Below, in pieces: positions 56,606 to 64,000 of a DNA stretch of 64,000 nucleotides (position 1 is its first letter; each line of letters opens with the position of its first letter). Source of the DNA: Arsenicicoccus cauae. Lineage in GTDB: Bacteria; Actinomycetota; Actinomycetes; Actinomycetales; Dermatophilaceae. The stretch is taken from the NCBI RefSeq assembly GCF_009707125.1, contig NZ_WLVL01000028.1, positions 62,001 to 126,000 on the forward strand, written 5' to 3'. Under the pieces are notes generated by a model that worked only from the letters and a program-made list of their open reading frames with translations, did not search any database and had not been told where the DNA came from. Made by a program: the position numbers and the translations under genes.

Positions 56606-56913
56606 CGGTTGCGGGGGTCGAGTTCCCCCACGAAGAAAGACGTCGCCGCTTTCAGGATTGCTACGTCCTCACGCAGGCGACGGTTCTCTGCCTTGAGCCG
56701 GCGGATCTCCTCCAGCTCGCTGGTGGTGACCCCCTCACGGGTCCCGGCATCCACATCGGCCTGCGCGACCCACCGGCGCAAGCTCTCCTTGCCTACCCCG
56801 ACCTGCCTAGCCACCGCCTGCACCGCGGCCGTCGTCGTCGGGTACTCCGCCCGGTGCTCCAGCACCAGACGCACCGCTCGAGCCTTCAGCTCGGGATCAA
56901 TCACCTTCGGCAT
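56602..56913 (-). CDS. IS3-family transposase OrfA (HTH)
   Basis: 103 aa. KVIDPELKARAVRLVLEHRA and VARQVGVGKESLRRWVAQ form the HTH_Tnp_1 DNA-binding domain. SELEEIRRLKAENRRLREDV is the leucine-zipper segment that mediates OrfA/OrfAB assembly. It binds the terminal repeats and regulates transposition. ATG 56913 is 29 bases inside the right end. Confidence 0.95.
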   Translation of the reverse strand: MPKVIDPELKARAVRLVLEHRAEYPTTTAAVQAVARQVGVGKESLRRWVAQADVDAGTREGVTTSELEEIRRLKAENRRLREDVAILKAATSFFVGELDPRNR

Positions 56914-56941
56914 GTGCTCATCCTCCTGGACTCAAACAGGA

Positions 56942-56966
56942 GCGGCATCAAACCTGGGACGGTTCA
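56942..56966. repeat. Right terminal inverted repeat of the IS
   Basis: 25 bp ending GGGACGGTTCA on the plus strand, complementary at 20 of 25 positions to the left end; followed by the CCG target duplicate (56967-56969). Confidence 0.85.
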
Positions 56967-57060
56967 CCGCCACCGCCGACCCATCCGCCACCACCAACGA
57001 CACCACCGCCACCACAGCAGCAACCACGACCCGACGAGACGACAGACCCCACAACGACAT
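56967..57060 (-). pseudogene. Severed 5' end (signal peptide) of the RHS toxin gene
   Basis: ATG 57060, with GGAGGG six bases upstream, reads MSLWGLSSRRVVVAAVVAVV then SLVVADGSAVA before entering the IS, where the frame soon stops (about 43 codons in total). The Arg pair and hydrophobic core are a Sec signal peptide. With the IS removed the frame continues into the body ending at 48837, for 2288 codons plus stop. Confidence 0.88.
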
Positions 57061-57666
57061 GGGAACCCTCCGACGTACAACCCTCAACCCAGAGTCACGG
57101 GAGACCACCACAACGGGGGCCTACCCGAAGTGAACCTGGCACCCTCCTGATAAGGCACGCCTAACGTCGGGATATTCACCCAAACGGAGCAACAACTGTC
57201 TGCGCGTAGATGCCACCAGCCGCGAGTTGCCGCTCGACGCGGCCGGGTGCGTTTCGTGATGGAGCGCGCGGGCGAGCGCTCACGCGGCTTGTCGTGGTGT
57301 GGCACATGACGACCCATGTGAGCAGGCACGCGGGTCACGCCTCCCCCTTCGGCGACGAGCCCGAGGACCCCGTCACTCAGTCTCGTCGCTGAACCGGCCA
57401 GCCGGCCTGCCAGCACGGCACGAGCATGGCCGTCGGTCGGTGCACTTCCACGTCCCCCGACGATGGGGAGATTCGGTGCTGCCATAGCGACACGGAACCT
57501 CCCCACCGATGGGGCGCCGCGCGCAGCCGAGCGTCGCCGACTGCTCACCGGCCGGTCACCGCCTGATCACCTGCCGATCCCCCTAGGGGAGGTCACACGG
57601 GGTTACCGTTCGATCACTCCCCCGCGACGCCGCCGTCGCACCCGTCCCAGCCCAGGAGCACCCACC
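57061..57666. other. Gene-free divergent region between toxin and nuclease genes
   Basis: 606 bases without a convincing gene. An imperfect hairpin (TGGGGAGATTCGGTG at 57464-57478 against CACGGAACCTCCCCA at 57491-57505, 13 of 15 pairs) lies about 160 bases before the nuclease start. CCAGGAGCACCCACC before ATG 57667 is the nuclease ribosome site. Promoter hexamers are not clear on either strand. Confidence 0.4.
57151..57164. promoter_or_regulatory. Dyad TAAGGC-AC-GCCTAA upstream of the RHS gene
   Basis: A near-perfect palindrome (one mismatch) lies about 90 bases upstream of the RHS signal-peptide ATG, in a locally AT-rich patch. The TTAGGC half-site recalls DtxR/IdeR iron boxes, but the half-site spacing differs from their 19-bp consensus, so the regulator is uncertain. 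Confidence 0.3.
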
Positions 57667-60408
57667 ATGCGCATCCACCTGCGCGCCGTCAGCCGCATCA
57701 GCGCCGTCGCCCTGCTCGCCGCCACCGCCACCGCCACCGCCGGGCCGGTCGTGGCCCAGGCCGTCGACCAGGCCAGCCCCGTCGTGATCTCGGAGGTCTT
57801 CGGCGGGGGCGGCAACACCGGCGCCCCCTACCGCAACGACTTCGTGGAGCTCTACAACTCCTCGGACCAGTCGGTCAGCCTCGACGGGTGGTCGGTGCAG
57901 TACGCCTCCGCCACCGGCACCTCCTGGCAGCGCACGGCCCTGACCGGCACCATCGCCGCGCGCAGCACGTATGTGGTGGCCGAGGCCCCGGGTGCCAACA
58001 CCGCCGCCGCCCCCCTGCCGCGCACCGACGTCCAGGGCACCATCGCGATGTCCGGCACCGCGGGCCGGATCGCCCTCGTCAGCACCGCCACGGCCCTCGC
58101 CTGCGGAGCGGACTGCGACGCTGCCCCCGGCGTCGTGGACTACGTCGGCTGGGGCTCGGCGACGGACTACGTCGTGGCCGCCGCCCCCGCCACGACCAAC
58201 GCCACCTCCATCTCGCGCGCGCTCCCCGCGCCGGCGAGCGGCTGGGACAACAGCAAGGACTACACGTCCGGCGCGCCGACCCCCGCCGAGGTCACCGTCG
58301 GCACCGGCCCCACCGACCCGACGCCCACGCCGACCCCCACCCCCACCCCGACGCCGACCCCGGGCAGCACGACCATCCAGGACATCCAGGGCCCCGGCTT
58401 CATCTCCCCGCTCAAGGGCCAGGCGGTCACCAACGTCCCCGGCGTCGTCACGGGCGTGCGCGCCGCGGGCCGCACCAAGGGATTCTGGATCCAGCAGCCC
58501 ACCAAGGACCCGGCCAAGGCCAACGCCTCCACCGGCGTCTTCGTCTACACCGCCTCGGCGCCCATCACCGTCAAGGAGGGCGACGCGGTCCTCGTCAGCG
58601 GGCAGGTCACCGACTACTACCCCCTGTCCAGCGGCGAGACGGTCGCCACCACCCCCAACCTGTCGATGACCGAGATCACCCAGCCGGTCGTCAACGTCCT
58701 CTCCAGGGGCAACGCCCTCCCCCAGGCCCTCACCCTGCCGGCGGACCTGCCCGACACCTACGCCCCGAAGCCCCCGACCGGCAACGTCGAGGACCTCACC
58801 CTGGACCCCCGGCGCTCCGCCATCGAGTGGTACGAGTCCCACGAGGGGGAGCTCGTCACCGTCGGCGACGCCCGCGTCGTCGGCCCCGGTCAGCCGCAGT
58901 ACGGCGAGATCTACGTGCAGACCAAGCCGGACGAGCTGCGCACCCCGCGCGGCGGCACCTACATCGCGGACTACGACCGCACCCCCACGGGACGCATGCT
59001 CGTCATGCCGGTCGACGGCAAGGTCCCCGCCGCCAACGTCGGCGACGTCCTCACCGGCGCGACGACCGGCCCGGTCGACTGGTCCACGTATGGCGGCTAC
59101 ACCATCGCCGCGACCCGTCTCGGCACCCACACCGACAACGGCCTGCAGCGCACCGTCGTGGCCCCCGCCGCCGACGACCAGCTCACCGTCGCGACCTTCA
59201 ACGTCGAGAACCTCAAGCCCACCGACACCGACGCCAAGTACGCCGCGCTCGGTCAGGCCGTCGTCACCAACCTGCGGTCCCCCGACGTCATCACGGTGGA
59301 GGAGATCCAGGACGACAGCGGTGCCACCAACGACGGCACCACCTCCTCCGACACCACCGAGGCCAAGCTGATCGCGGCGATCCGGGCGGCGGGCGGTCCG
59401 GCATACAAGGCCGCGGTCATCGACCCCGAGGACGGTCGCGACGGCGGGCAGCCCGGCGGCAACATCCGCGTGGGCCTGCTCTACAACCCCGAGCGGGTGA
59501 CTTTCGTCGAGCGCACCGGCGGGACGGCCACCAGCGCCACGACCGTCACCAAGGACACGACCCCCGGTCTCGAGGACACCCCGGCCCTGTCGGCCAGCCC
59601 CGGTCGCGTGGACCCGACCAACCCGGCGTGGAACGCCTCCCGCAAGCCGCTGGCCGGCGAGTTCGTCTACCGCGGTCGCAAGGTTATCGTCGTGGCCAAC
59701 CACTTCAACTCCAAGGGGGGTGACGACTCGGCCGACGGTCGCTTCCAGCCGCCCAACCGCGCCTCGGAGGTGCAGCGGACCCAGCAGGCGCAGTCGCTGC
59801 GGGCGTTCGTCGAGCAGGTCAAGGCCGTGGACCCGCAGGCCAACGTCGTGCTCGGCGGCGACTTCAACGACTACCAGTTCTCGGCGCCGATGCGGACGCT
59901 CACGGCCGACGGGGCGCTGCTGCACGACACCATGTGGACGCTGCCCGAGAACGAGCGCTACTCCTACATCTTCAACGGGATCAGCCAGACCCTCGACCAC
60001 GTCCTCGTCTCGGCCAACCTCAAGGACTCGACGTCCGTGCAGGTCGCGCACATCAACGCCGAGTTCGCGGTGCAGACCTCCGACCATGACCCGCAGGTCG
60101 CCCGGGTGCGCCCCGCGCTGCACCTCTACCAGCCCGGCACGGTCACGCTGGACGAGACCGTCCGCAAGCCCGGCCAGAAGGTCACCCTGACCCTGGCCGG
60201 CTGGAAGCCCGGGGACGTCGTCACGGTGCGCTGGGGCGACCGGGTCGTCGGCACGGTCACCGTCGACGCCACCGGCGCCGGCACGCTGCGCTGGACCGTG
60301 CCCACCAGCACGGCGGTCGGCGCGCACACGCTGACGCTGACCGGTCGCCAGACCTACCCCGCGAGCGTGACCCTGACGGTCCGGCCCAAGAACGGACCCG
60401 CTCGCTGA
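57667..60408 (+). CDS. Secreted LTD-domain endonuclease/exonuclease (ExeM/NucH-like)
   Basis: 913 aa. Signal peptide 1-32 (cleavage near AQA). Lamin-tail domain about 38-190 (VVISEVFGGGGNTGAPYRND, FVELYNSS). A (TP)n linker near 220-235 is almost identical to that of the M4 protease. An OB-like domain spans about 240-490. An endonuclease/exonuclease/phosphatase domain follows from about 505: TVATFNVENL, ITVEEIQDDSG, VVANHFNSKGGDD, VLGGDFNDYQ, and the catalytic SDHDPQVARV near 805. The C-terminus is an Ig-like beta domain ending without an LPxTG anchor. It should degrade extracellular DNA for nutrients or biofilm remodelling. Confidence 0.92.
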   Translation: MRIHLRAVSRISAVALLAATATATAGPVVAQAVDQASPVVISEVFGGGGNTGAPYRNDFVELYNSSDQSVSLDGWSVQYASATGTSWQRTALTGTIAARSTYVVAEAPGANTAAAPLPRTDVQGTIAMSGTAGRIALVSTATALACGADCDAAPGVVDYVGWGSATDYVVAAAPATTNATSISRALPAPASGWDNSKDYTSGAPTPAEVTVGTGPTDPTPTPTPTPTPTPTPGSTTIQDIQGPGFISPLKGQAVTNVPGVVTGVRAAGRTKGFWIQQPTKDPAKANASTGVFVYTASAPITVKEGDAVLVSGQVTDYYPLSSGETVATTPNLSMTEITQPVVNVLSRGNALPQALTLPADLPDTYAPKPPTGNVEDLTLDPRRSAIEWYESHEGELVTVGDARVVGPGQPQYGEIYVQTKPDELRTPRGGTYIADYDRTPTGRMLVMPVDGKVPAANVGDVLTGATTGPVDWSTYGGYTIAATRLGTHTDNGLQRTVVAPAADDQLTVATFNVENLKPTDTDAKYAALGQAVVTNLRSPDVITVEEIQDDSGATNDGTTSSDTTEAKLIAAIRAAGGPAYKAAVIDPEDGRDGGQPGGNIRVGLLYNPERVTFVERTGGTATSATTVTKDTTPGLEDTPALSASPGRVDPTNPAWNASRKPLAGEFVYRGRKVIVVANHFNSKGGDDSADGRFQPPNRASEVQRTQQAQSLRAFVEQVKAVDPQANVVLGGDFNDYQFSAPMRTLTADGALLHDTMWTLPENERYSYIFNGISQTLDHVLVSANLKDSTSVQVAHINAEFAVQTSDHDPQVARVRPALHLYQPGTVTLDETVRKPGQKVTLTLAGWKPGDVVTVRWGDRVVGTVTVDATGAGTLRWTVPTSTAVGAHTLTLTGRQTYPASVTLTVRPKNGPAR

Positions 60409-60421
60409 GCGGCCCACCATG

Positions 60422-60474
60422 CCGTATGCCGCGCGCCCGGTCCCTCGCGAGGGGGCCGGGCGCGCGGCATACGG
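60422..60474 (+). terminator. Very strong terminator containing paired GTATGCCG motifs
   Basis: A perfect 19-bp stem (60422-60440 with 60456-60474) continues inward as TCCC/GGGG around TCGCGA, 14 bases past the nuclease stop. Each outer arm is CCGTATGCCGCGC or its complement, so the recurrent octamer again forms the base of a terminator. It also serves the converging PAP2 gene. Confidence 0.92.
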
Positions 60475-60522
60475 ACAGGGCGGTCGTCCCCCTCGGAGCC
60501 GGCCCACCAGGGAGGAGCACCC

Positions 60523-61464
60523 TCAGCGCAGGTACTTCTCCACGGCGCGCGAGGTCGCGCCGACGAGCCCACCCACGAGCCCGCCGATGAGCAGCAGCGA
60601 GCCGATGCCGAGGACGAGGCCGACGGGGTTGGACAGCACGCCGACCCCCCACGACACGAGCAGCACACCCATCACCACGACGGCCGACAGCCCGGACAGG
60701 ACCAGCAGGGTCAGGCCGTAGGGGGCGTTGGACACGCGCGCCTCCCGGGTCCGCTGCCACCCGAGCCCGCGGACCTGCGTGCGGTAGTCCCGCAGCATCC
60801 GGCGCTGCTGGGGGCGACCGGCGACCAGGGCCGCGACGCCGACCCCGACGCCCGTCCACAGCGCCACGAGCGCGATCGCGGCGACGACGTCACCGGGTCG
60901 GTTCATCCGCACGACGACGACCCCGAGGGCGGCCCAGCTCGCCCACAGCGTGGCGAAGAAGGTGACCCACAGGCGGATCGTCATCGGCGTCACCAGCACG
61001 ATGGCGATGGCGATGGAGCAGGACGCGACGGCGTGACCGCTCGGCGAGGAGTTGAGCGGGCCGAGGTGGTCGAGCCCGTAGTCGGGCCGGTGCACGAGGT
61101 GGGTGCGGGTGAGGTAGGCCATGAGGTTGGCGCCGACCACTACGACGAGGGCGCCCAGGGCCAGGTCGAACCTGCGGCGCCAGGCCGCGAGCACCACGCA
61201 GACGGCGAACGCGGCGGCGAGGGCGCGCACCTCGACCGCCGCGAGGACCGTGCCGAGGTGCTGGTGGCGGAAGGTCTCGGTGATGGCGATCGAGCCGAAG
61301 GCCCGGGTGTCGAGCCGCTGCCCCCAGGGGGCGTAGACGTTCCACGCGACGGTGACGAGCAGGACGAGGAGTCCGGCGGCGGCCACGGCGAGCGCCCAGC
61401 GACGCGCGTGCCCGTGCAGCTGGGCCACGGGCGGCGCGGGGGGCGCGGTCTCGGTCGACGACAT
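60523..61464 (-). CDS. PAP2-superfamily-like membrane protein with degenerate catalytic motifs
   Basis: 313 aa with about eight spans, two of them in a C-terminal extension. The PSGH motif (SSPSGHAVAS, about residue 145) and HRPDYG of motif 1 are recognisable, so it belongs to the PAP2 fold. The third motif (SRxxxxxHxxxD) reads GVVVVRMNRPGD: Ser, Arg and the nucleophile-position His are replaced (His by Asn). The motif 1 Lys is also missing. It may be a lipid-binding protein without phosphatase activity, or a diverged subfamily. ATG 61464 (MSSTETAPP) is the natural start. Confidence 0.75.
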   Translation of the reverse strand: MSSTETAPPAPPVAQLHGHARRWALAVAAAGLLVLLVTVAWNVYAPWGQRLDTRAFGSIAITETFRHQHLGTVLAAVEVRALAAAFAVCVVLAAWRRRFDLALGALVVVVGANLMAYLTRTHLVHRPDYGLDHLGPLNSSPSGHAVASCSIAIAIVLVTPMTIRLWVTFFATLWASWAALGVVVVRMNRPGDVVAAIALVALWTGVGVGVAALVAGRPQQRRMLRDYRTQVRGLGWQRTREARVSNAPYGLTLLVLSGLSAVVVMGVLLVSWGVGVLSNPVGLVLGIGSLLLIGGLVGGLVGATSRAVEKYLR

Positions 61465-61549
61465 ACGACCATCTTGCCTTGGCACCAAAAAACACGACGT
61501 ATGCCGGGACAAAAGCCACCCCGCCACGTCGCCCGAGTGACGCGCTCGT

Positions 61550-61563
61550 TAGGGTTGATTACA
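61550..61563 (+). promoter_or_regulatory. -10 element of hemY, leaderless spacing
   Basis: TAGGGT (61550-61555) lies seven bases before ATG 61563 and no Shine-Dalgarno sequence is present. The sequence and spacing repeat those seen before the quinone reductase (TAGGGT, six bases) and glyS (TAGGCT, six bases). Confidence 0.45.
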
Positions 61564-63002
61564 TGCCCGACGCCCCCACGCCCTCCGTCCCCGAGGGCTC
61601 CGTCCCCGAGGGCTCCGTCCCCGCCCACGCCGTCGTCGTCGGCGCGGGGGTGACCGGTCTGCTCGCCGCACGCCGACTGGCCCAGGCCGGGGCAAGGGTC
61701 ACCGTGCTCGAGGCCGGCGACCGGATCGGGGGGCAGGTCCGCACCGTGGACTTCGCCGGGCGGCGCTGCGAGCTGGGGGCCGAGGCGGTCCACCTCGCCT
61801 CCCCCGCCGTCACGGCCCTCGTGCGCGAGCTCGGTCTCGAGGACTCGATGATCCGCTCCAACCCCGGCGCCACCTGGCTCGCGACCCGCAAGGGCCTGCG
61901 CCGCCTCCCGCAGGGTGTGGGCCCCACCGGACCGACCCAGCTGATGCCCGTGGTCCGCTCCGGGATCGTCTCGGCCCCCGGGCTGGCCCGCGCCGCCCTC
62001 GAGCCGCTCGTCGCGCGTCGCCACCGTGTCGAGGGTGACATGTCGGTGGGGCGCTTCGTGCGCGAGCGGTTCGGCGACGAGATCGCCGACTCATTCGTCG
62101 ACCCCATGCTCGGCGGGCTGCACTCGGGCGACATCGACCAGCTGTCGCTGCAGGCGGCGTCGCCCATGCTCGCGGCGGTCGCGCGAGACGGACGCTCGCT
62201 CACCCTGTCGGTGCGCACGCGCAAGGCCGGGCCGAGCGTGGCGCCGTCGATGTTCGCGACCTGGCCCCAAGGACTCTCCGCCCTCACCGATCACCTCCTC
62301 GACGGCGTGGACGTCGACGTGCGCCTGGCCTCACCCGTCACCTCCCTGCGCCGGACCGAGCAGGGGTCGTATGCCGCGACCACCGCCTCCGGCGAGGACC
62401 ACCACGCCGACGCCGTGGTCCTCGCGGTCAACGCCGCCGTCGCCGCCCGTGTCCTGGCCGACGCCTCCCCCGACGCCGCCGCACCGCTCGCCCGCGTGCG
62501 GTCCGCGTCGCTGGCCTCGGTGCTCGTGGCGCTACCCGCCGCCGAGGCGGGACGGTGCCGCCCCATCGCCGACGGCACCGGCATCATGATCCCGAGCCGG
62601 CTCGGGCTGCGCCTCAAGGCGGCGACCTTCCTGTCCGCCAAGTGGCCCCAGCTGTCCGGCGGCGACACCACGCTCGTGCGCCTGTCCGCCGGCCGCGACG
62701 GCTCGACGATCGTCGACGACCACACCGACCCCGAGCTGATCGAGCTGCTGCTCGCCGACCTGCGCGAGCTCACCGGCCTGGACGCGCAGCCCGTCGAGAC
62801 GCGGCTGCACCGCTGGCTCGACACGGCACCCCAGCTCGTCGTCGGGCACCAGCAGCGGCTGGCCACGGCCCGCGCCGCCCTGGCCCGTGACCTGCCGGGC
62901 GTCGTCGTCGCCGGCGCCTCCCACGACGGCGCGGGCATCAGCGGCTGCGTCACCTCCGCCCTGCAGGCGGTCACCACCCTCACCGAGAGGCCCCTGCGAT
63001 GA
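61563..63002 (+). CDS. hemY: Protoporphyrinogen/coproporphyrinogen III oxidase
   Basis: 479 aa FAD-dependent oxidase of haem synthesis. VVVGAGVTGLLAARRLAQAG (about residues 24-43) is the dinucleotide motif, followed by VLEAGDRIGGQVRTV. The C-terminal VVVAGASHDGAGISGCVTSA binds FAD as well. In actinobacteria this family member generally oxidises coproporphyrinogen III (CgoX). The N-terminus has the tandem duplication VPEGSVPEGSVP, encoded by a 15-base repeat. Its stop overlaps the radical SAM start (ATGA), making a haem operon. Confidence 0.9.
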   Translation: MPDAPTPSVPEGSVPEGSVPAHAVVVGAGVTGLLAARRLAQAGARVTVLEAGDRIGGQVRTVDFAGRRCELGAEAVHLASPAVTALVRELGLEDSMIRSNPGATWLATRKGLRRLPQGVGPTGPTQLMPVVRSGIVSAPGLARAALEPLVARRHRVEGDMSVGRFVRERFGDEIADSFVDPMLGGLHSGDIDQLSLQAASPMLAAVARDGRSLTLSVRTRKAGPSVAPSMFATWPQGLSALTDHLLDGVDVDVRLASPVTSLRRTEQGSYAATTASGEDHHADAVVLAVNAAVAARVLADASPDAAAPLARVRSASLASVLVALPAAEAGRCRPIADGTGIMIPSRLGLRLKAATFLSAKWPQLSGGDTTLVRLSAGRDGSTIVDDHTDPELIELLLADLRELTGLDAQPVETRLHRWLDTAPQLVVGHQQRLATARAALARDLPGVVVAGASHDGAGISGCVTSALQAVTTLTERPLR

Positions 63003-64000
63003 GCTCCCCCGGTCCCGACCTCGCCAAGGCCGTCCGCCACCAGCGGCACGACGTCGCGGACAAGCCCTTCATCACGATCTGGGAGGTCACCCGGGCCTGC
63101 CAGCTCGCGTGCCTGCACTGCCGCGCCGACGCGATCACCCGCCGCGACCCCCTCGAGCTGACCCTCGACGACGGCCGTGCCCTGCTGGAGCAGATCGCGT
63201 CCTTCCCCAAGCCCTACCCCCTCGTCGTGCTCACCGGCGGCGACCCCTTCGAGCGCCCTGACCTCGCCGAACTCACGGCATACGGCACCTCCCTCGGCCT
63301 GTCCATGGCCCTGTCGCCCTCGGCGACCCCCAACCTGACCACCGCGCGACTGGCCGAGCTGCGCGACGCCGGCGGCAAGGCGGTGTCCCTCTCGCTCGAC
63401 GGGGCGCAGGCTCCGACGCATGACGCCTTCCGCGGCTTCGAGGGCACCTTCGAGCGGACGCTGGAGTCGGCGCGGATGGTCACCGATGCGGGCTTCCGGC
63501 TGCAGATCAACTCGACCGTCACCCGCTCGACGGTGCTGGAGCTGCCGCGGCTGCTCACGACGGTCCTCGACCTCGGCGCCAAGCTGTGGAGCGTGTTCTT
63601 CCTCGTCCCCACCGGGCGCGGGCAGCAGCTGCAGACCCTCACGGCCGACGAGGTCGAGGACGTGCTGCACTGGCTCGTCGACGTCTCTCGCTTCATCGCC
63701 ATCAAGACCACCGAGGCGCCGCACTACCGCCGCGTCGTGCTGCAGCGCCTCGCGGCCGAGCGGGACGGCGCGGACCTCGGGGCGCGGGGCGAGGTCTACC
63801 GCCAGCTCACGCTCGCCACGGCCGAGTTGCTCGGCGACCGCGAGGTGCGCGAGCGCCCCGCCCGGCCACCGATCGACGTCAACTCCGGTCGCGGCTTCGT
63901 GTTCATCGACCACCAGGGGTGGGTCTACCCGTCGGGCTTCCTCCCCCACCGCGCCGGCAACGTCCGCGAGACCCCCCTGCCGCAGATCTATCGCGAGTCG
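62999..64000 (+). CDS. TIGR04053-like radical SAM/SPASM protein (truncated by window end)
   Basis: 334 codons visible, open to the last base. TRACQLACLHCRADA (about 31-45) is the CxxxCxxC cluster-binding motif, VVLTGGDPFERPDL the SAM-binding GGE-like strand (GGDP here), and SLSLDGAQAPTHDAFRG the next strand motif. Proteins of this actinobacterial type sit beside hemY-like genes and are related to AhbD-type haem enzymes. The SPASM cysteines would lie beyond the window; VFIDHQGWVYPSGF marks the beginning of that part. It may act in haem maturation or modification (inference). Confidence 0.88.
   Translation, partial: MSSPGPDLAKAVRHQRHDVADKPFITIWEVTRACQLACLHCRADAITRRDPLELTLDDGRALLEQIASFPKPYPLVVLTGGDPFERPDLAELTAYGTSLGLSMALSPSATPNLTTARLAELRDAGGKAVSLSLDGAQAPTHDAFRGFEGTFERTLESARMVTDAGFRLQINSTVTRSTVLELPRLLTTVLDLGAKLWSVFFLVPTGRGQQLQTLTADEVEDVLHWLVDVSRFIAIKTTEAPHYRRVVLQRLAAERDGADLGARGEVYRQLTLATAELLGDREVRERPARPPIDVNSGRGFVFIDHQGWVYPSGFLPHRAGNVRETPLPQIYRES

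Larger units (their letters stand above)
55613..56966 (-). mobile_element. Complete IS3-family insertion sequence (1354 bp) inside the RHS toxin gene
   Basis: It has two overlapping ORFs (helix-turn-helix orfA and DDE integrase orfB), 25-bp imperfect terminal inverted repeats (TGAACCG.../...GGTTCA), and a 3-bp direct duplication CCG on both sides (55610-55612 and 56967-56969). Removing the element plus one CCG fuses the signal-peptide codons to the toxin frame exactly: ...GSAVA|VPEGSPVG... The intact ends and ORFs suggest a recent insertion. Confidence 0.93.

Noticed and set aside
57084-57548. 154-codon minus-strand ORF upstream of the RHS gene
   Set aside because: No recognisable motif or ribosome site; overlaps likely promoter sequences of two genes.

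Overview
The window is chromosomal DNA of a high-GC Gram-positive bacterium, most likely an actinobacterium of the Micrococcales (an Intrasporangiaceae-like genome is my best guess). The evidence is GC-rich coding with C/G at third positions, many GTG starts, 4-base start/stop overlaps (ATGA, GTGA), the actinobacterial order sucC-sucD-DUF6350/PerM-purN-purH, MurT/GatD, and HemY beside a TIGR04053-type radical SAM protein. The species cannot be fixed from sequence alone.

Layout. 0-10.3 kb: core metabolism, mostly on the minus strand (sucC, sucD, a PerM-like membrane protein, purN, purH, a YdcZ-type transporter, folD, DUF3017). Its gaps are filled by arrays of a 50-bp tandem repeat. 10.4-14.4 kb: secreted M4 metalloprotease, stand-alone B12-binding protein, M23 endopeptidase. 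14.5-24.2 kb: pcrA, divergent from an unusual fused alpha-beta glycyl-tRNA synthetase, then acetyltransferases, a quinone reductase, a DedA protein and a prepilin peptidase. 24.4-34.4 kb: an exopolysaccharide locus (glycosyltransferases, Wzx flippase, Wzz-like protein, O-antigen ligase, a two-domain glycosyltransferase with a frameshift at its start). 34.5-38.1 kb: PucR regulator divergent from a ferredoxin reductase and a membrane fatty-acid desaturase, a probable acyl desaturation pair. 38.2-42.1 kb: PspC-type sensor kinase and LuxR regulator, divergent from PspC membrane proteins. 42.1-48.3 kb: Nudix hydrolase, glycosyltransferase, PIG-L deacetylase, a polytopic membrane protein, and gatD-murT (lipid II amidation).

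48.4-57.1 kb is an accessory island. It holds a large RHS-repeat toxin with a lower-GC C-terminal tip, a lower-GC candidate immunity gene directly downstream, and a complete IS3-family element inserted in the signal-peptide region of the toxin gene. Removing the element and one copy of its 3-bp target duplication restores one frame of 2288 codons plus stop. 57.7-64 kb: a secreted LTD/EEP nuclease, a PAP2-like membrane protein, and a haem operon (hemY plus a radical SAM gene cut by the window end).

The most unusual signals are three. First, six arrays of the 50-bp repeat end in a CCTACC/GGTAGG hairpin cap, and three of them abut the stop codon of a gene. Second, the octamer GTATGCCG is strongly over-represented, equal on both strands, built into two perfect terminator hairpins and not found in the RHS island. 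Third, the toxin gene is interrupted by an IS. No tRNA, rRNA or CRISPR was seen.
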